Of a stretch of DNA of 64,000 nt, positions 17,498 to 25,872 are shown piece by piece. Source of the DNA: Bacillota bacterium (lineage in GTDB: Bacteria > Bacillota > UBA994); assembly GCA_009773495.1 (NCBI GenBank), contig WSXW01000001.1, forward strand, positions 62,001 to 126,000. The letters are read 5' to 3'. Both the position numbers and the translations under genes were made by a program. Each line of letters opens with the position of its first letter. The stretch's first letter is position 1. Under the pieces are notes generated by a model, which made no database searches, was not told where the DNA came from, and was given only the letters and a program-made list of their open reading frames with translations.

Positions 17498-18415
17498 TTA
17501 TCGGCCACAATCGAGTGTATTGCCTGTTAATACCTCTAGAGCATGGGGCAGGGCGCCGCGGAAGACATCAAAGCACTCCCTCGCACCTTTTTTGCTCCCA
17601 GGAAGGTTAACAATAAGTGTCTGCCCGCGAATTCCAGCTACAGCACGGCTAAGCATCGCATGAGGGGTTTTCATTAAACTTAATCTACGCATCTCTTCCG
17701 CTATTCCCGGTACTTCTCTCTCAATGCAGCGCAGTGTAGTTTCAGGAGTAATATCTCTTGGGGAAAGCCCCGTGCCACCTGTTGTAACAATCAGGTCAAC
17801 CGTATTATTATCAGACGACTGTATCAGCGTCTGTGCTAACAGAGTGCTGTCATCTGGTAGTAAGCAATGCGTCACTTCCGCGCCTAGCAACGACAATTCC
17901 CCCAAAAGTGCCGGCCCACTCTCGTCGGCCGTTTCTCCGCGCGAACAGCGATCGCTGAGAGTGATCACGAGGGCCCTAAAACGCGGCCATACGACCACGC
18001 CATCTCCTGGCGCAATCACGCCTCCCCTTAAGACTTCAACAAAAATCCCCTCTCGCGGCATAACACAATCTCCTGCTTGGTGGTAGATAGCGCATCTTGT
18101 GTGGCATACCTTGCCTATTTGAGTAACACTTACAACTGCATCGCCTATTGTCAACCTTGTTCCCAGCGGCAATGCAGGGAGCAATAAATTGCGGGTAGTG
18201 ATGTTTTCCGCAAATGCGCCGGGGAACACCTTTAAACCAAGCTCCTGCATTTTTTCTATGCTCTCGGCCGCAAGTAAGCTCACTTGTCGGTGCCATGGTC
18301 CAGCGTGTGCGTCACCTTGAATCCCATGACCTGGTACGAGCTCGACTTTAGGCATCGGTGTTTTCCTCACGCCCTTGGTTTCACTTATAGATACAGCTTC
18401 AATCCTGCCGCGCAT
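17498..18415 (-). CDS. MOSC domain fused to MogA/MoaB-type molybdopterin adenylyltransferase
   Basis: 305 aa fusion. Residues ~1-145 are a MOSC domain (PGHGIQGDAHAGPWHRQVSLLA, family associated with sulfur handling and metal-cofactor binding; the key Cys is in KVCHTRC). Residues ~148-305 are MogA/MoaB-like (ITLSDRCSRGETADESGP, TTGGTGLSPRD, NLPGSKKG), which adenylylates molybdopterin before metal insertion. Such fusions occur in other anaerobic Firmicutes. ATG overlaps the moaC end by 17 nt. Last gene of the operon. Confidence 0.92.
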   Translation of the reverse strand: MRGRIEAVSISETKGVRKTPMPKVELVPGHGIQGDAHAGPWHRQVSLLAAESIEKMQELGLKVFPGAFAENITTRNLLLPALPLGTRLTIGDAVVSVTQIGKVCHTRCAIYHQAGDCVMPREGIFVEVLRGGVIAPGDGVVVWPRFRALVITLSDRCSRGETADESGPALLGELSLLGAEVTHCLLPDDSTLLAQTLIQSSDNNTVDLIVTTGGTGLSPRDITPETTLRCIEREVPGIAEEMRRLSLMKTPHAMLSRAVAGIRGQTLIVNLPGSKKGARECFDVFRGALPHALEVLTGNTLDCGR

Positions 18416-18887
18416 TTTCTTCCCCCCTGCAAAAATCTCCGCTCTTGCCGCCTGTTTTCTTTAGTAAGCGTACGTCGCGAATACATAGCGTCTTATCTAC
18501 GGCTTTACACATGTCGACGGCAGTGAGTGCAGCCACAGTTACCGCCGTGAGGGCTTCCATTTCAACTCCAGTAGTGTCTAGTGCTACGACTTCGGCTGTA
18601 ATCTGAAGCTCCGTGTCCGACACCCTAACAGCACTGACGTCTACTTGCCTTATGTTGAGAGGGTGACATAGAGGTATTAATTCCGAGGTGCGCTTCGCTG
18701 CCATTATTCCCGCTAATCGGATAGTAGCCAGAGCATCCCCTTTGGGTAAACCGTTGGATTCAAGGAGTAGCATTGTCTCGGCTTGCATTGATACTACCCC
18801 GCTCGCGACTGCCGTCCGTCTGGTCACTGCCTTATCCGAAACATCGACCATATGAGCTTCTCCTCTTGTGTTAAGATGTGTGAGCAT
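18399..18887 (-). CDS. moaC: cyclic pyranopterin monophosphate synthase MoaC
   Basis: Converts the MoaA product to cyclic pyranopterin monophosphate. About 162 aa; LTHLNTRGEAHMVDVSDK, AGIMAAKRTSELIPLCHPL, TTGVEMEALTAVTVAALTAVDMCKA and LLKKTGGKSGDF are family signatures with the catalytic lysine near the end. The second ATG (18887) has AGGGGGATG at good distance; the ATG two codons earlier overlaps the SD and the moaA stop. Confidence 0.95.
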   Translation of the reverse strand: MLTHLNTRGEAHMVDVSDKAVTRRTAVASGVVSMQAETMLLLESNGLPKGDALATIRLAGIMAAKRTSELIPLCHPLNIRQVDVSAVRVSDTELQITAEVVALDTTGVEMEALTAVTVAALTAVDMCKAVDKTLCIRDVRLLKKTGGKSGDFCRGEENARQD

Positions 18888-18889
18888 AA

Positions 18890-19834
18890 TCATCCCCCTA
18901 TCTCTGCCATACGCTTAGTCTTCATACTATTCTCCCGGACTGGTTTGGAGAGAGCAGCGTCAAGCAACAGCGTCTGCAACTCTTGATGGTTCCTATTCCT
19001 AACTGCTTCCTGCAGACTGTACTCTAAATCAGAGAAAAGGCATGGCCTAATAGTGCCGACCGAAGTCACACGCAAACGACTGCAAGTTCCACAAAAGTGC
19101 TCTGTGGTGCCACTAATAAAGCCAATACTACCAAGTGCACCTGTAATCACGAAACTCTCGGCCGGGCCACCACCAGTAACCTTATCTTTGTGCGAAATAA
19201 GTGGCGCTAAGCGCTCTTTCATGGATCTTACAGAGACAAAGCTGCTATCCGGCCAGTTCGCAGCTTCTCCAAAAGGCATCAATTCGATAAACCTTACGCT
19301 TACGGGCTTTACTCTAGTCCACAGCGCAAAAGCCTCTATTTCATCATCGTTCAGACCACCCATTATCACGCAGTTGATCTTCACAGGGAACATGCCTACG
19401 TAGAGAGCCGCCTCGACTCCTTGAAGAGTTAGCTGCAATTTGCCCCCCCTAGTCAGGTAGGCATAACGCTCTGGCCGCAATGAATCAAGACTAATATTAA
19501 CCCGTGACACTCCCGCTTGATAGATAGCATCGGCCAGATTATCCAAGCCTTGCGCATTAGTAGTTAAGGCGATGTCCTGAATGCCTGGGTATTGCCTTAT
19601 CTCCGCTACAAACTCGGCGAGTCCCTGCACAAGCAATGGCTCACCACCTGTCAGCCTAACCCGACTGATACCCAAACCAGCTGCAACCTCAACTATAAAT
19701 GCAAAATCAGCAAGGGTTAACTTGCTGTGTGATACAATTCGTCCCTCCGGTAGACAGTATCGGCACCGCAGATTACACTCTGCCGTAAGTGACAAACGCA
19801 AATAATCAATTACCCTTCCTTGGCCGTCTATCAT
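18890..19834 (-). CDS. moaA: GTP 3',8-cyclase MoaA (radical SAM)
   Basis: First step of molybdopterin synthesis from GTP. Radical-SAM CX3CX2C is Cys20, Cys24 and Cys27 in AECNLRCRYC. The second [4Fe-4S] site is in the C-terminal HFCGTCSRLR...RPCLF, whose cysteines bind the substrate-binding cluster. About 314 aa. The ATG overlaps the stop of the upstream gene (TGATG) and has GGGAG before it. Confidence 0.96.
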   Translation of the reverse strand: MIDGQGRVIDYLRLSLTAECNLRCRYCLPEGRIVSHSKLTLADFAFIVEVAAGLGISRVRLTGGEPLLVQGLAEFVAEIRQYPGIQDIALTTNAQGLDNLADAIYQAGVSRVNISLDSLRPERYAYLTRGGKLQLTLQGVEAALYVGMFPVKINCVIMGGLNDDEIEAFALWTRVKPVSVRFIELMPFGEAANWPDSSFVSVRSMKERLAPLISHKDKVTGGGPAESFVITGALGSIGFISGTTEHFCGTCSRLRVTSVGTIRPCLFSDLEYSLQEAVRNRNHQELQTLLLDAALSKPVRENSMKTKRMAEIGG

Positions 19835-21729
19835 CAGCTCTCCCACACAATCTGACCACTTTTAAAGGTATCATAACCTCCTAGTGCTGCCACTTCATCC
19901 TTAAAAGACGCAGACCGAATAATATCTAGCAAAGCTGTCATGCATGGGTCTACTAGGTCTTCTTTGTGAAAGAGGAGATCAAACTGTTCTAACGCCAAAG
20001 GTACAAAATTAAGATCAAAGGCCCTTGCCGCAGGTAGAATCCCCAATCCTACATCTGCTTCACCAGCGTGTACAGCACAAGCTACCGCGAGGTGCGTAGT
20101 CTCCTCGCGGCTATACCCTGCAATTTGAGAAGCCTCAATGCCATTCTGAGCCAGATGATAATCCAGGAGCAAGCGTGTGCCTGCGCCGTGCTGTCTATTT
20201 ACAAAGCGATGGTTGGTCAGATCATGCCACGAGGTTATCGATCCTGCACTGCCTTTAGTGGTAATAAGACCCTGAACACGACCCACTAAGTTTACCAGCA
20301 CCATCTGTTTGCCCGGGAAATACCGCTCCACAAAGCTAACATTATACATGCCATCTCTACTGTCGAGCAGGTGAATCCCTGCAAAATGACATTCGCCCCG
20401 TTTCAGCGCTAGTATGCCTCCCATACTGCCTACATGGGTTGAAGATAGCCGGACACCTTCCTTAAGTCGAGCGTGATCTGCTAGGACATCTAAAGCTAGG
20501 TCATGGCTGCCTATGCACACCATTCTACCTTCAATATTGGCACTATCCCGCTGCAACGTTACTACAACTTGGTCGCCTTCAGCAAAGCCCTCTGAAGTCG
20601 CTGGCACAACCACCACACCATCAGCCTTGACGAGGGAAGTTACCACACCCGCCCCCCGGCTTAAGGGCGTCACAACATATTTAGCTCCAACTTGCCCTAC
20701 CATTACACGCACGTATTCTTGCAAGCCCATAGGCGAAATCAGACGGCGAGTCAGGTACCCCTTTAGAGTCTTCGGTTTGGGTTCCGCAATATGCCTTAGC
20801 TTATAGACCAATGGGCGTACAAATAGTTCCAGGCATAAATGCGCACTCACAGGATAACCGGGTAGGCCGACCACAGGTTTGCCTTGTACTCTCGCCAACA
20901 TGACGGGCTTACCGGGTCTCATGGCCACACCGTGAACCAACAGCTCACCGCTAGCCCTGAGAACTTCCTCTGTAAAGTCACCGCGCCCCGTAGATGAACC
21001 GGCTAACACAAGCAACATGTCGCACTGCTCAATACTCTCTTGCACCTGCTGTAACAGCCTAGATTCGTCGTCCCTGACAGGAAGAGTAACCGTAACGTCA
21101 CAGCCCCACTCTCTTAAAAAGTTTCGAAAAATATGAGAGTTAAACTCAATGATGTTCCCAGCCCTAAGCTCTATCCCTGGGGCAACCAATTCATCCCCTG
21201 TAGGCATGATGATTATATGTGGACGCTTGATAACCAAGATTTCCGCTACCGAGGCCGCCAACATCGCTCCTACATCCACCGGTCCAATTTCGTGGTACCG
21301 AGACAATAGCATCTCTGTTGCTACAATGTCCTCGCCTACTGGACGGACGTGTTGCCACGGCGCGATAGCTTGCTCAATTCCGATTGTATTCCCTGCTAAT
21401 ACCACGTGTTCTATCATGATTACGGCATCAGTTCCATTCGGCAGAGGGTCACCTGTGTCAACGGGAAAGCATTCAATCCCCACCTGCAAGTACAACGGAT
21501 AACCCGGTGCCGCTCCAACTGTAACATGGGACCGAACGGCATAGCCATCCATGGCAGACGCTGCGTAATGAGGTGATGACATACAGGCCACCACTGGCTC
21601 TGCAGTTACTCTACCTACGGAATCAACAACTGCTATTCTTTCAGTTGCTAACTCATAGTTTTTAAAGGCGTCTAGCCATCGAGACTTGGCACTTTCAACA
21701 TCGGTGCTTCGTAAATATGTCTGTCGCAT
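19834..21729 (-). CDS. MoeA fused to a periplasmic-binding-protein-like domain
   Basis: 631 aa. Residues ~1-410 are a MoeA molybdotransferase (SAMDGYAVRS, MPTGDELVAPG, LAGSSTGRGDF, RPGKPVMLARVQGKPVVGLPGYPVSA). Residues ~415-631 are a type-2 PBP-like domain (ICIGSHDLALDVLADH, THVGSMGGILALKRGECHFAGIHL, RHGAGTRLLLDYHL-like, ADVGLGILPAA), as in ModE/LysR-type molybdate or tungstate sensing modules. The domain could bind oxyanion or metal cofactor; that is inference. Start ATG behind GGAGGT; 2 nt after moeA. Confidence 0.92.
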   Translation of the reverse strand: MRQTYLRSTDVESAKSRWLDAFKNYELATERIAVVDSVGRVTAEPVVACMSSPHYAASAMDGYAVRSHVTVGAAPGYPLYLQVGIECFPVDTGDPLPNGTDAVIMIEHVVLAGNTIGIEQAIAPWQHVRPVGEDIVATEMLLSRYHEIGPVDVGAMLAASVAEILVIKRPHIIIMPTGDELVAPGIELRAGNIIEFNSHIFRNFLREWGCDVTVTLPVRDDESRLLQQVQESIEQCDMLLVLAGSSTGRGDFTEEVLRASGELLVHGVAMRPGKPVMLARVQGKPVVGLPGYPVSAHLCLELFVRPLVYKLRHIAEPKPKTLKGYLTRRLISPMGLQEYVRVMVGQVGAKYVVTPLSRGAGVVTSLVKADGVVVVPATSEGFAEGDQVVVTLQRDSANIEGRMVCIGSHDLALDVLADHARLKEGVRLSSTHVGSMGGILALKRGECHFAGIHLLDSRDGMYNVSFVERYFPGKQMVLVNLVGRVQGLITTKGSAGSITSWHDLTNHRFVNRQHGAGTRLLLDYHLAQNGIEASQIAGYSREETTHLAVACAVHAGEADVGLGILPAARAFDLNFVPLALEQFDLLFHKEDLVDPCMTALLDIIRSASFKDEVAALGGYDTFKSGQIVWES

Positions 21730-21731
21730 AG

Positions 21732-22916
21732 TTACCTCCATACCTCTACTTTTACCCTCTCACCCGCATGCAGTCCTTCGCACTGTTCATTAATCTCAAT
21801 GAAACCATCGGCATCCGCTAATACTCGTATCGCAGCTGACTTAGCGAATAGTGGGCAAATGCCGCCCTGAGTGATTTTGACAGGTACAATATCTCGCCTT
21901 CCTGGCACACTAGCTATCGGCAGCAATAAGGGCAATTCAAAGTGGGCTCTCTTCACAATCAGTGCCTCGGCAGCTGTGGCCAGAAGTGGTGCAGCTACGA
22001 CGTGAGCGGTTAGAGCACAGGAAAGAGGATGTCCAGGTAAGCCAATCATCAACTTACCCCCGGCTACCCCGAGAACTGTGGGCTTGCCGGGTTTAATGCT
22101 CAGACCGTGGGTGATGACACCTGGCGAGCCTACTCTTTGCATAGCTCGGGCTGTATAATCATACGACCCTGCAGAACTACCCCCTGATATTATTACTGCA
22201 TCATATGTCGCCAATGCGATAACCAACTTCGACACCAACAGATCCGCGTCATCGGTTATGATTCCTAGGAAATCAGCATGAAAGCCCATATCCCTGATTA
22301 ATCCCATAACTAGACTAGAGTTTATGTCTCTCACCTGGCCTATAGCGGGTACGACTGTGATTGGCACAATTTCATCGCCGCTAGACATTACAGCAACCTT
22401 AAAATCACGCACCCTCACTTGTGCATGGCCTAGGGCAGACAACACTGCGATATCCCTGATCGATAGCTTTTGCCCCCGGCGTACTAGAGCCTGATTAACT
22501 GGAACATCTTCCCCCACAGACATGATGTTCTCACCCACTGCCACAGGGCGCGATACTAAGAGAAGGCCATCCTCAAGGAGTTCAGCATATTCTAGCATTA
22601 CAACTGCATCAAACTCATCCGAAACCGCTCCACCTGTCAACACAGGGGCCGAAGCGTAAACACCAGCTCCCCCTAGGGTCAACATAGCAGGCATAGCTTC
22701 GCTAGCCCCAAAGGTCGTCCTCGCCCGGACGGCATAGCCATCCATGGTGGAACGCACAAAATGCGGTACAGGCTCACTAGCCAAAATATCCTCAGCAACT
22801 ACACGCCCCACGCTTTCTAACAACGGGACCTCTTTATAGCTACTCCGGTGTATTATCGCTCTAGACACCTCACGCAACGCATCTTCTAGACACCAAATCT
22901 CTTGTAATAAACGCAT
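21732..22916 (-). CDS. moeA: molybdopterin molybdotransferase MoeA
   Basis: Inserts molybdate (or tungstate in some anaerobes) into adenylylated molybdopterin. About 394 aa with STMDGYAVRAR, MSSGDEIVPI, SGGSSAGSYDYT, KPGKPTVLGVAGGKLMIGLPGHPLS and a C-terminal MoeA domain IV. The ATG has AAGGAGG 5 nt upstream; the ORF also extends seven codons further without an SD. First gene behind the Moco-type riboswitch. Two MoeA paralogues in one operon suggest separate Mo/W use or division of labour. Confidence 0.95.
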   Translation of the reverse strand: MRLLQEIWCLEDALREVSRAIIHRSSYKEVPLLESVGRVVAEDILASEPVPHFVRSTMDGYAVRARTTFGASEAMPAMLTLGGAGVYASAPVLTGGAVSDEFDAVVMLEYAELLEDGLLLVSRPVAVGENIMSVGEDVPVNQALVRRGQKLSIRDIAVLSALGHAQVRVRDFKVAVMSSGDEIVPITVVPAIGQVRDINSSLVMGLIRDMGFHADFLGIITDDADLLVSKLVIALATYDAVIISGGSSAGSYDYTARAMQRVGSPGVITHGLSIKPGKPTVLGVAGGKLMIGLPGHPLSCALTAHVVAAPLLATAAEALIVKRAHFELPLLLPIASVPGRRDIVPVKITQGGICPLFAKSAAIRVLADADGFIEINEQCEGLHAGERVKVEVWR

Positions 22917-22956
22917 AGATCCTCCTTGTGCAATCACTAATCACTAATCTAACTAA

Positions 22957-22998
22957 GCGCTTGCCGTTTTCTAGTACCCGACAGCATTACCGAGCAAT
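22957..22998. repeat. dispersed 42-bp repeat, copy A (inverted relative to copy B)
   Basis: The reverse complement of this segment matches 25158-25199 at 37 of 42 positions, including the shared core CTGTCGGGTACTAGAA and GGCAAGCGC. Flanking bases at 22934-22952 contain CACTAATCACTAATC, related to AGTGATTAGT near copy B. It lies between moeA and the riboswitch terminator. No protein is encoded. Confidence 0.75.
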
Positions 22999-23025
22999 AC
23001 GAATCACGTCAGTTATTGTACTACA

Positions 23026-23058
23026 CTAAGAACTAAGAACGCACCCTTAACGGGTGCG
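23026..23058 (-). terminator. terminator of the Moco-type riboswitch (expression platform)
   Basis: CGCACCC pairs with GGGTGCG over a 5-base loop on the minus strand, followed by TTCTTAGTTCTT. It starts about 8 nt after the aptamer and about 110 nt before the moeA start, as expected for premature termination. The U-tract is interrupted. Confidence 0.65.
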
Positions 23059-23065
23059 CAAATAG

Positions 23066-23170
23066 ACTACGCACTCCTTTCCAAACACGGGAGGCGAACA
23101 GATTTCTCCACCCGCCCATCGACTACCAAACCCAGGCTTCATCCCGAGGGTCTGGTCGCTCGGAGTATAG
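23066..23170 (-). ncRNA. molybdenum/tungsten cofactor (Moco-family) riboswitch aptamer
   Basis: The 3' part contains TTCGCCTCCCG then TGGAAAGG, which matches the most conserved part of the E. coli moaA leader Moco RNA (TTCGCCTCCCGTATCTGGAAAGG). The P1 helix is formed by ACTATACTCC at the 5' end and GGAGT..GTAGT at the 3' end; internal GCCTGGG and GATGGGCGGG elements fit the motif. About 105 nt, shorter than the E. coli aptamer. It directly precedes the moeA-moaA-moaC operon, so feedback control by the cofactor is expected. Compact members of this class have been proposed to sense the tungsten form. Confidence 0.82.
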
Positions 23171-23206
23171 TAAAAATCTACTTCGTCAAAATCAGGCTAA
23201 AGTCCT

Positions 23207-23731
23207 TTAATTGTAGATAGTATTACCGTGAATATCATCTGCTACAATAAGTGGCATCCTCTCTACCTTAAGCGCCAAGACCGCTTCAGGTCCGAGCTCA
23301 GGGTAACAGATAACCTCATAATCCTTTATACTCTGCGCCAGTAAAGCTCCCGCTCCACCGGTGGCTACGAGATACACTGCCCTGTGCTCAAGTGCCGCTT
23401 CCCGGACATGATTGCTTCTAGGCCCTTTCCCAATTGTGGCCCAAACCCCTAAAGCGAGTAGGCGTGGTGCATAAACATCCATTCGCCCACTAGTGGTTGG
23501 CCCTGCAGAGGTTATTGGCTTACCCACTATGCCTGGGCAAGGACCCGTATAATATATAATGCTACCTCGCAAAGGAAATGGCTCTATCCCTCTATCCAAA
23601 TCACTATGAAGGCACCGATGGGCAGCGTCACGCGCTGTGTAAATTACACCCGTGAGGTACACTCGATCCCCAACTCTCATTTCGTCTACACTCTGCGAAA
23701 AGTCGGTAGTTGTCAGCTCAAACGTTCTCAT
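23207..23731 (-). CDS. class I fumarate hydratase, beta (C-terminal) subunit
   Basis: 174 aa swivelling domain of the Fe-S fumarase/tartrate dehydratase family (TtdB/FumB C-terminal part): VGDRVYLTGVIYTARDAAH, YYTGPCPG, AGPTTSGRMD, ATGGAGALLAQSIK. It completes the active site of the alpha subunit and interconverts fumarate and malate (tartrate is an alternative substrate in the family). The ATG with AGGGTGG upstream overlaps the alpha-subunit stop by 4 nt. Confidence 0.93.
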   Translation of the reverse strand: MRTFELTTTDFSQSVDEMRVGDRVYLTGVIYTARDAAHRCLHSDLDRGIEPFPLRGSIIYYTGPCPGIVGKPITSAGPTTSGRMDVYAPRLLALGVWATIGKGPRSNHVREAALEHRAVYLVATGGAGALLAQSIKDYEVICYPELGPEAVLALKVERMPLIVADDIHGNTIYN

Positions 23732-24564
23732 AATACCACCCTGCCATGGCGAGATGAATGACACAGGATATTAACGGCCACGGGTAAGCCCGCAATATGC
23801 GTAGGATGATACTCCATGTGTACCGCTAGGGCTGTGGGACCTCCCCCTGCGCCGCCTGGTCCGATGCCCAGCTCATTTACGGCTGTGAGCAGTTCTTTCT
23901 CTCGTTCTGCCCAGACTGACTCTCTATGACGCTCACCTATGGTCCGCAGCAAAGCCTTTTTGGAGAGCATGGCGCAATAATCGAAGGTACCTCCGACTCC
24001 CACTCCGACGATAATTGGGGGACAGGGATTGCCCCCGGCGTTCTTAACAGTGCTAACAACAAAGTCCTTTAGACCCTCGTACCCCTGTGCAGGCGTTAGC
24101 ATAGCGGAGCGTGACATGTTCTCAGACCCGAACCCCTTAATCATAATGTCCAGTTTTAAAGAATTTCCGGTCACAAGCTCTACATAGACAATGGAGGGAG
24201 TATTATTGTTTGTATTTGTTCGTGCTAAGGGGTCACTAACTACAGAGGGGCGATAACCTTGACGCGGATAAATCTCAGCCACGCAAAAGTCTATGGTCTG
24301 CTGCAGGGGTTCTTCCAACGAGACTTCTACGCCTAGCTCAGCAAAAACCACCACCATCCCCGTATCCTGACACAGGGGCAAACCTCGTTTACGCGCAAGC
24401 ACCGCATTATTGATGATATCGTCCATAAATAGTGCACCTGTCCCACGTGAAAGCTCCTTTGCCTGCTCTAGGGCGCCCCAAACATCTAAGGGCAGCTTAG
24501 TGTTGATACTCACTAGTAAGGCTTGTACTGATACAGCTATGGCCTGTCTCAAAATTACCCGCAT
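23728..24564 (-). CDS. class I fumarate hydratase, alpha (Fe-S) subunit
   Basis: 278 aa. The three cluster cysteines are visible in LCQDTGM, NPCPPIIVGVGVGG and ILCHSSRH, expected to bind an oxygen-labile [4Fe-4S] as in class I fumarases. SENMSRSAMLTPAQG is also typical. Starts at the ATG after GGAGGGG. Coupled to the beta subunit. Fits an anaerobe with a reductive or partial TCA route. Confidence 0.94.
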   Translation of the reverse strand: MRVILRQAIAVSVQALLVSINTKLPLDVWGALEQAKELSRGTGALFMDDIINNAVLARKRGLPLCQDTGMVVVFAELGVEVSLEEPLQQTIDFCVAEIYPRQGYRPSVVSDPLARTNTNNNTPSIVYVELVTGNSLKLDIMIKGFGSENMSRSAMLTPAQGYEGLKDFVVSTVKNAGGNPCPPIIVGVGVGGTFDYCAMLSKKALLRTIGERHRESVWAEREKELLTAVNELGIGPGGAGGGPTALAVHMEYHPTHIAGLPVAVNILCHSSRHGRVVL

Positions 24565-24657
24565 GCTTCCCCTCCTCACATTACGTACGTGACAAGCTTA
24601 TTTTAACACAGCTAATGTTTGGACTTACTAGGAAACTCAAAGTCATGCGCATACCAT

Positions 24658-24684
24658 CAAAAAAAGCAGGGCGAATGCCCTGCT
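24658..24684 (-). terminator. intrinsic terminator of the SASP gene
   Basis: AGCAGGGC and GCCCTGCT form a perfect 8-bp stem over ATTC, followed by seven T's on the minus strand, 7 nt after the gene's stop. Confidence 0.88.
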
Positions 24685-24691
24685 CCTGCCT

Positions 24692-24868
24692 TTAGCGTCT
24701 ACCACTCATCATCTGCTCTGCTTTGGCGATAGCCAGTCTGACCATCTCTCCAGTGTCTTTTGTGGATACGGCGCCCCAACCATGCTGACGCACTGTTTCG
24801 GCGAAACCTAGCTCTTGTGCAAGTTGCATTTTAAGCTGCTCTGACATGACTTTACGTCCTCGTGCCAT
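24692..24868 (-). CDS. alpha/beta-type small acid-soluble spore protein
   Basis: 58 aa DNA-coating spore protein. VMSEQLKMQLAQELGF, ETVRQHGWGAVSTKDTGEMVRLAI and AEQMM match the two SASP signatures. The usual GPR protease site with acidic residues before IA is not obvious (MQLAQE), as in several clostridial SASPs. The start is the ATG preceded by AGGGGTGATAGTAGG; an upstream ATG nine codons earlier includes the SD. Monocistronic, with its own terminator and a forespore-type promoter. Confidence 0.93.
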   Translation of the reverse strand: MARGRKVMSEQLKMQLAQELGFAETVRQHGWGAVSTKDTGEMVRLAIAKAEQMMSGRR

Positions 24869-24908
24869 CCTACTATCACCCCTTTTCTTGGGCAAACGCC
24901 GGCATCTA

Positions 24909-24938
24909 TAATATTTGACTAAAACAATGTTGCTATGT
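24909..24938 (-). promoter_or_regulatory. probable sigma-G promoter of the SASP gene
   Basis: ACATA (consensus GHATR, 4 of 5) is followed after 15 bp by TCAAATATTA. The last six bases fit ANANTR, and AATATTA fits the sigma-G -10 CATNHTA in 6 of 7. Distance to the ATG is about 40 bp. SASP genes are the classical sigma-G regulon. Confidence 0.5.
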
Positions 24939-24979
24939 GAGTTAAATCAAGGCAAAATATAGAAGAGACAAAAACAGCG

Positions 24980-25207
24980 TAAGACGCTGGCACATAGTGT
25001 ATAGCACATAGCACATAGCACATACGGGGGCCGCTCTCCGCTTTCAGCTATCCGCTCTTAAGAAAGCGGCAAGCAGACGGCGGAAAGCGCTTAATCCCTA
25101 GTGATTTGTGTTTTGTGAGTAGTGATTAGTTCATAAAAACGCGGAGAGCGCTCTCGCATTACTCCGTAATACTGTCGGGTACTAGAAGGCGGCAAGCGCC
25201 TTCTAAA
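24980..25207. repeat. intergenic repeat-rich stretch with dispersed 42-bp repeat copy B
   Basis: No gene seen between the SASP promoter and the HAD gene. It holds three copies of TAGCACA(TAGCACA) around 25005-25023, CCGCTCTCCGC / GCGGAGAGCG inverted segments (25032 and 25141), AGTGATTAGT, and at 25158-25199 a 42-bp segment 37/42 identical in inverted orientation to 22957-22998. Similar words (AGTAGTG, GCACAT, GCGAGCGCT) recur at 25873-26036 and near 41936. Confidence 0.65.
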
Positions 25208-25233
25208 CCAAATACGTTAATAGAGGTGCTATT

Positions 25234-25872
25234 GTGAACAAAGCAGTAATCTTTGATTTGGATGGGACTCTTTGGCCAGCGACGGAGATTGCCTTACCTG
25301 CGTTTCGCCAGGTTCTCCAGGAACTTAACTTGCCTGAGCCTAACGATGAGACCTTAGCGCGAACTCTCGGATACCCCTTAGAAGAGATTTGGAATATGCT
25401 ACTTCCAAAAGATAAACGCCATTTATCGACGAGTGCAGATGAACTTATGGAGCAGGCAGAGTCGCACTTGCTGGCTACTGGCATAGGACACACATTCCCA
25501 AATGTGACAAGTATCCTAACGTACATCCGCGAGCAAGGTTTTATGACCTTCATCTGCTCGAACTGTCAGTCAGCCTATGTTGAATTTACTCCCAAGGCCT
25601 TAGGTATATCCCACTTGTTCGACCAGAAATACTGTGCAGGAATGTATCCAGGCCTGACCAAGACAGAGATGGTTGCCATAATCAAAGAGGAGCACCACAT
25701 CAACTCAGGATTTATGGTGGGCGACCGTTTTCATGATATAGAAGCCGGCAAGGCAAACGACCTATTAACCGTAGGCTGTGCCTATGGCACAGGTCATCCG
25801 GATGAGTTAAAAGGAGCAGATTTCATTATCGACTCCTTTGACCAGTTGAAGGAAATAATAGTCCGGGAGTAG
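25234..25872 (+). CDS. HAD-superfamily phosphatase (phosphoglycolate phosphatase-like)
   Basis: 212 aa. HAD motif I FDLDGTLW at the N-terminus, motif II around FICSNCQ, motif III lysine in PGLTKTEM, and motif IV VGDRFHDIEAGKAN. A helical cap lies at ~20-85. Substrate cannot be told from sequence. GTG start with AGAGGTG 4 nt upstream. It is the only plus-strand gene in the first 40 kb and stands alone between repeat-bearing spacers. Confidence 0.88.
   Translation: MNKAVIFDLDGTLWPATEIALPAFRQVLQELNLPEPNDETLARTLGYPLEEIWNMLLPKDKRHLSTSADELMEQAESHLLATGIGHTFPNVTSILTYIREQGFMTFICSNCQSAYVEFTPKALGISHLFDQKYCAGMYPGLTKTEMVAIIKEEHHINSGFMVGDRFHDIEAGKANDLLTVGCAYGTGHPDELKGADFIIDSFDQLKEIIVRE

Noticed and set aside
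23160-23190. TTGACG-N14-TATACT as promoter for the Moco-type riboswitch
   Set aside because: The spacer is too short, and the TATACT is itself part of the P1 helix of the aptamer. The promoter probably lies further upstream, in the end of the fumarase gene.
25003-25024. TAGCACA repeats considered as a CRISPR-like array
   Set aside because: The units are 7 bp and directly adjacent, without spacers; no cas genes are near.
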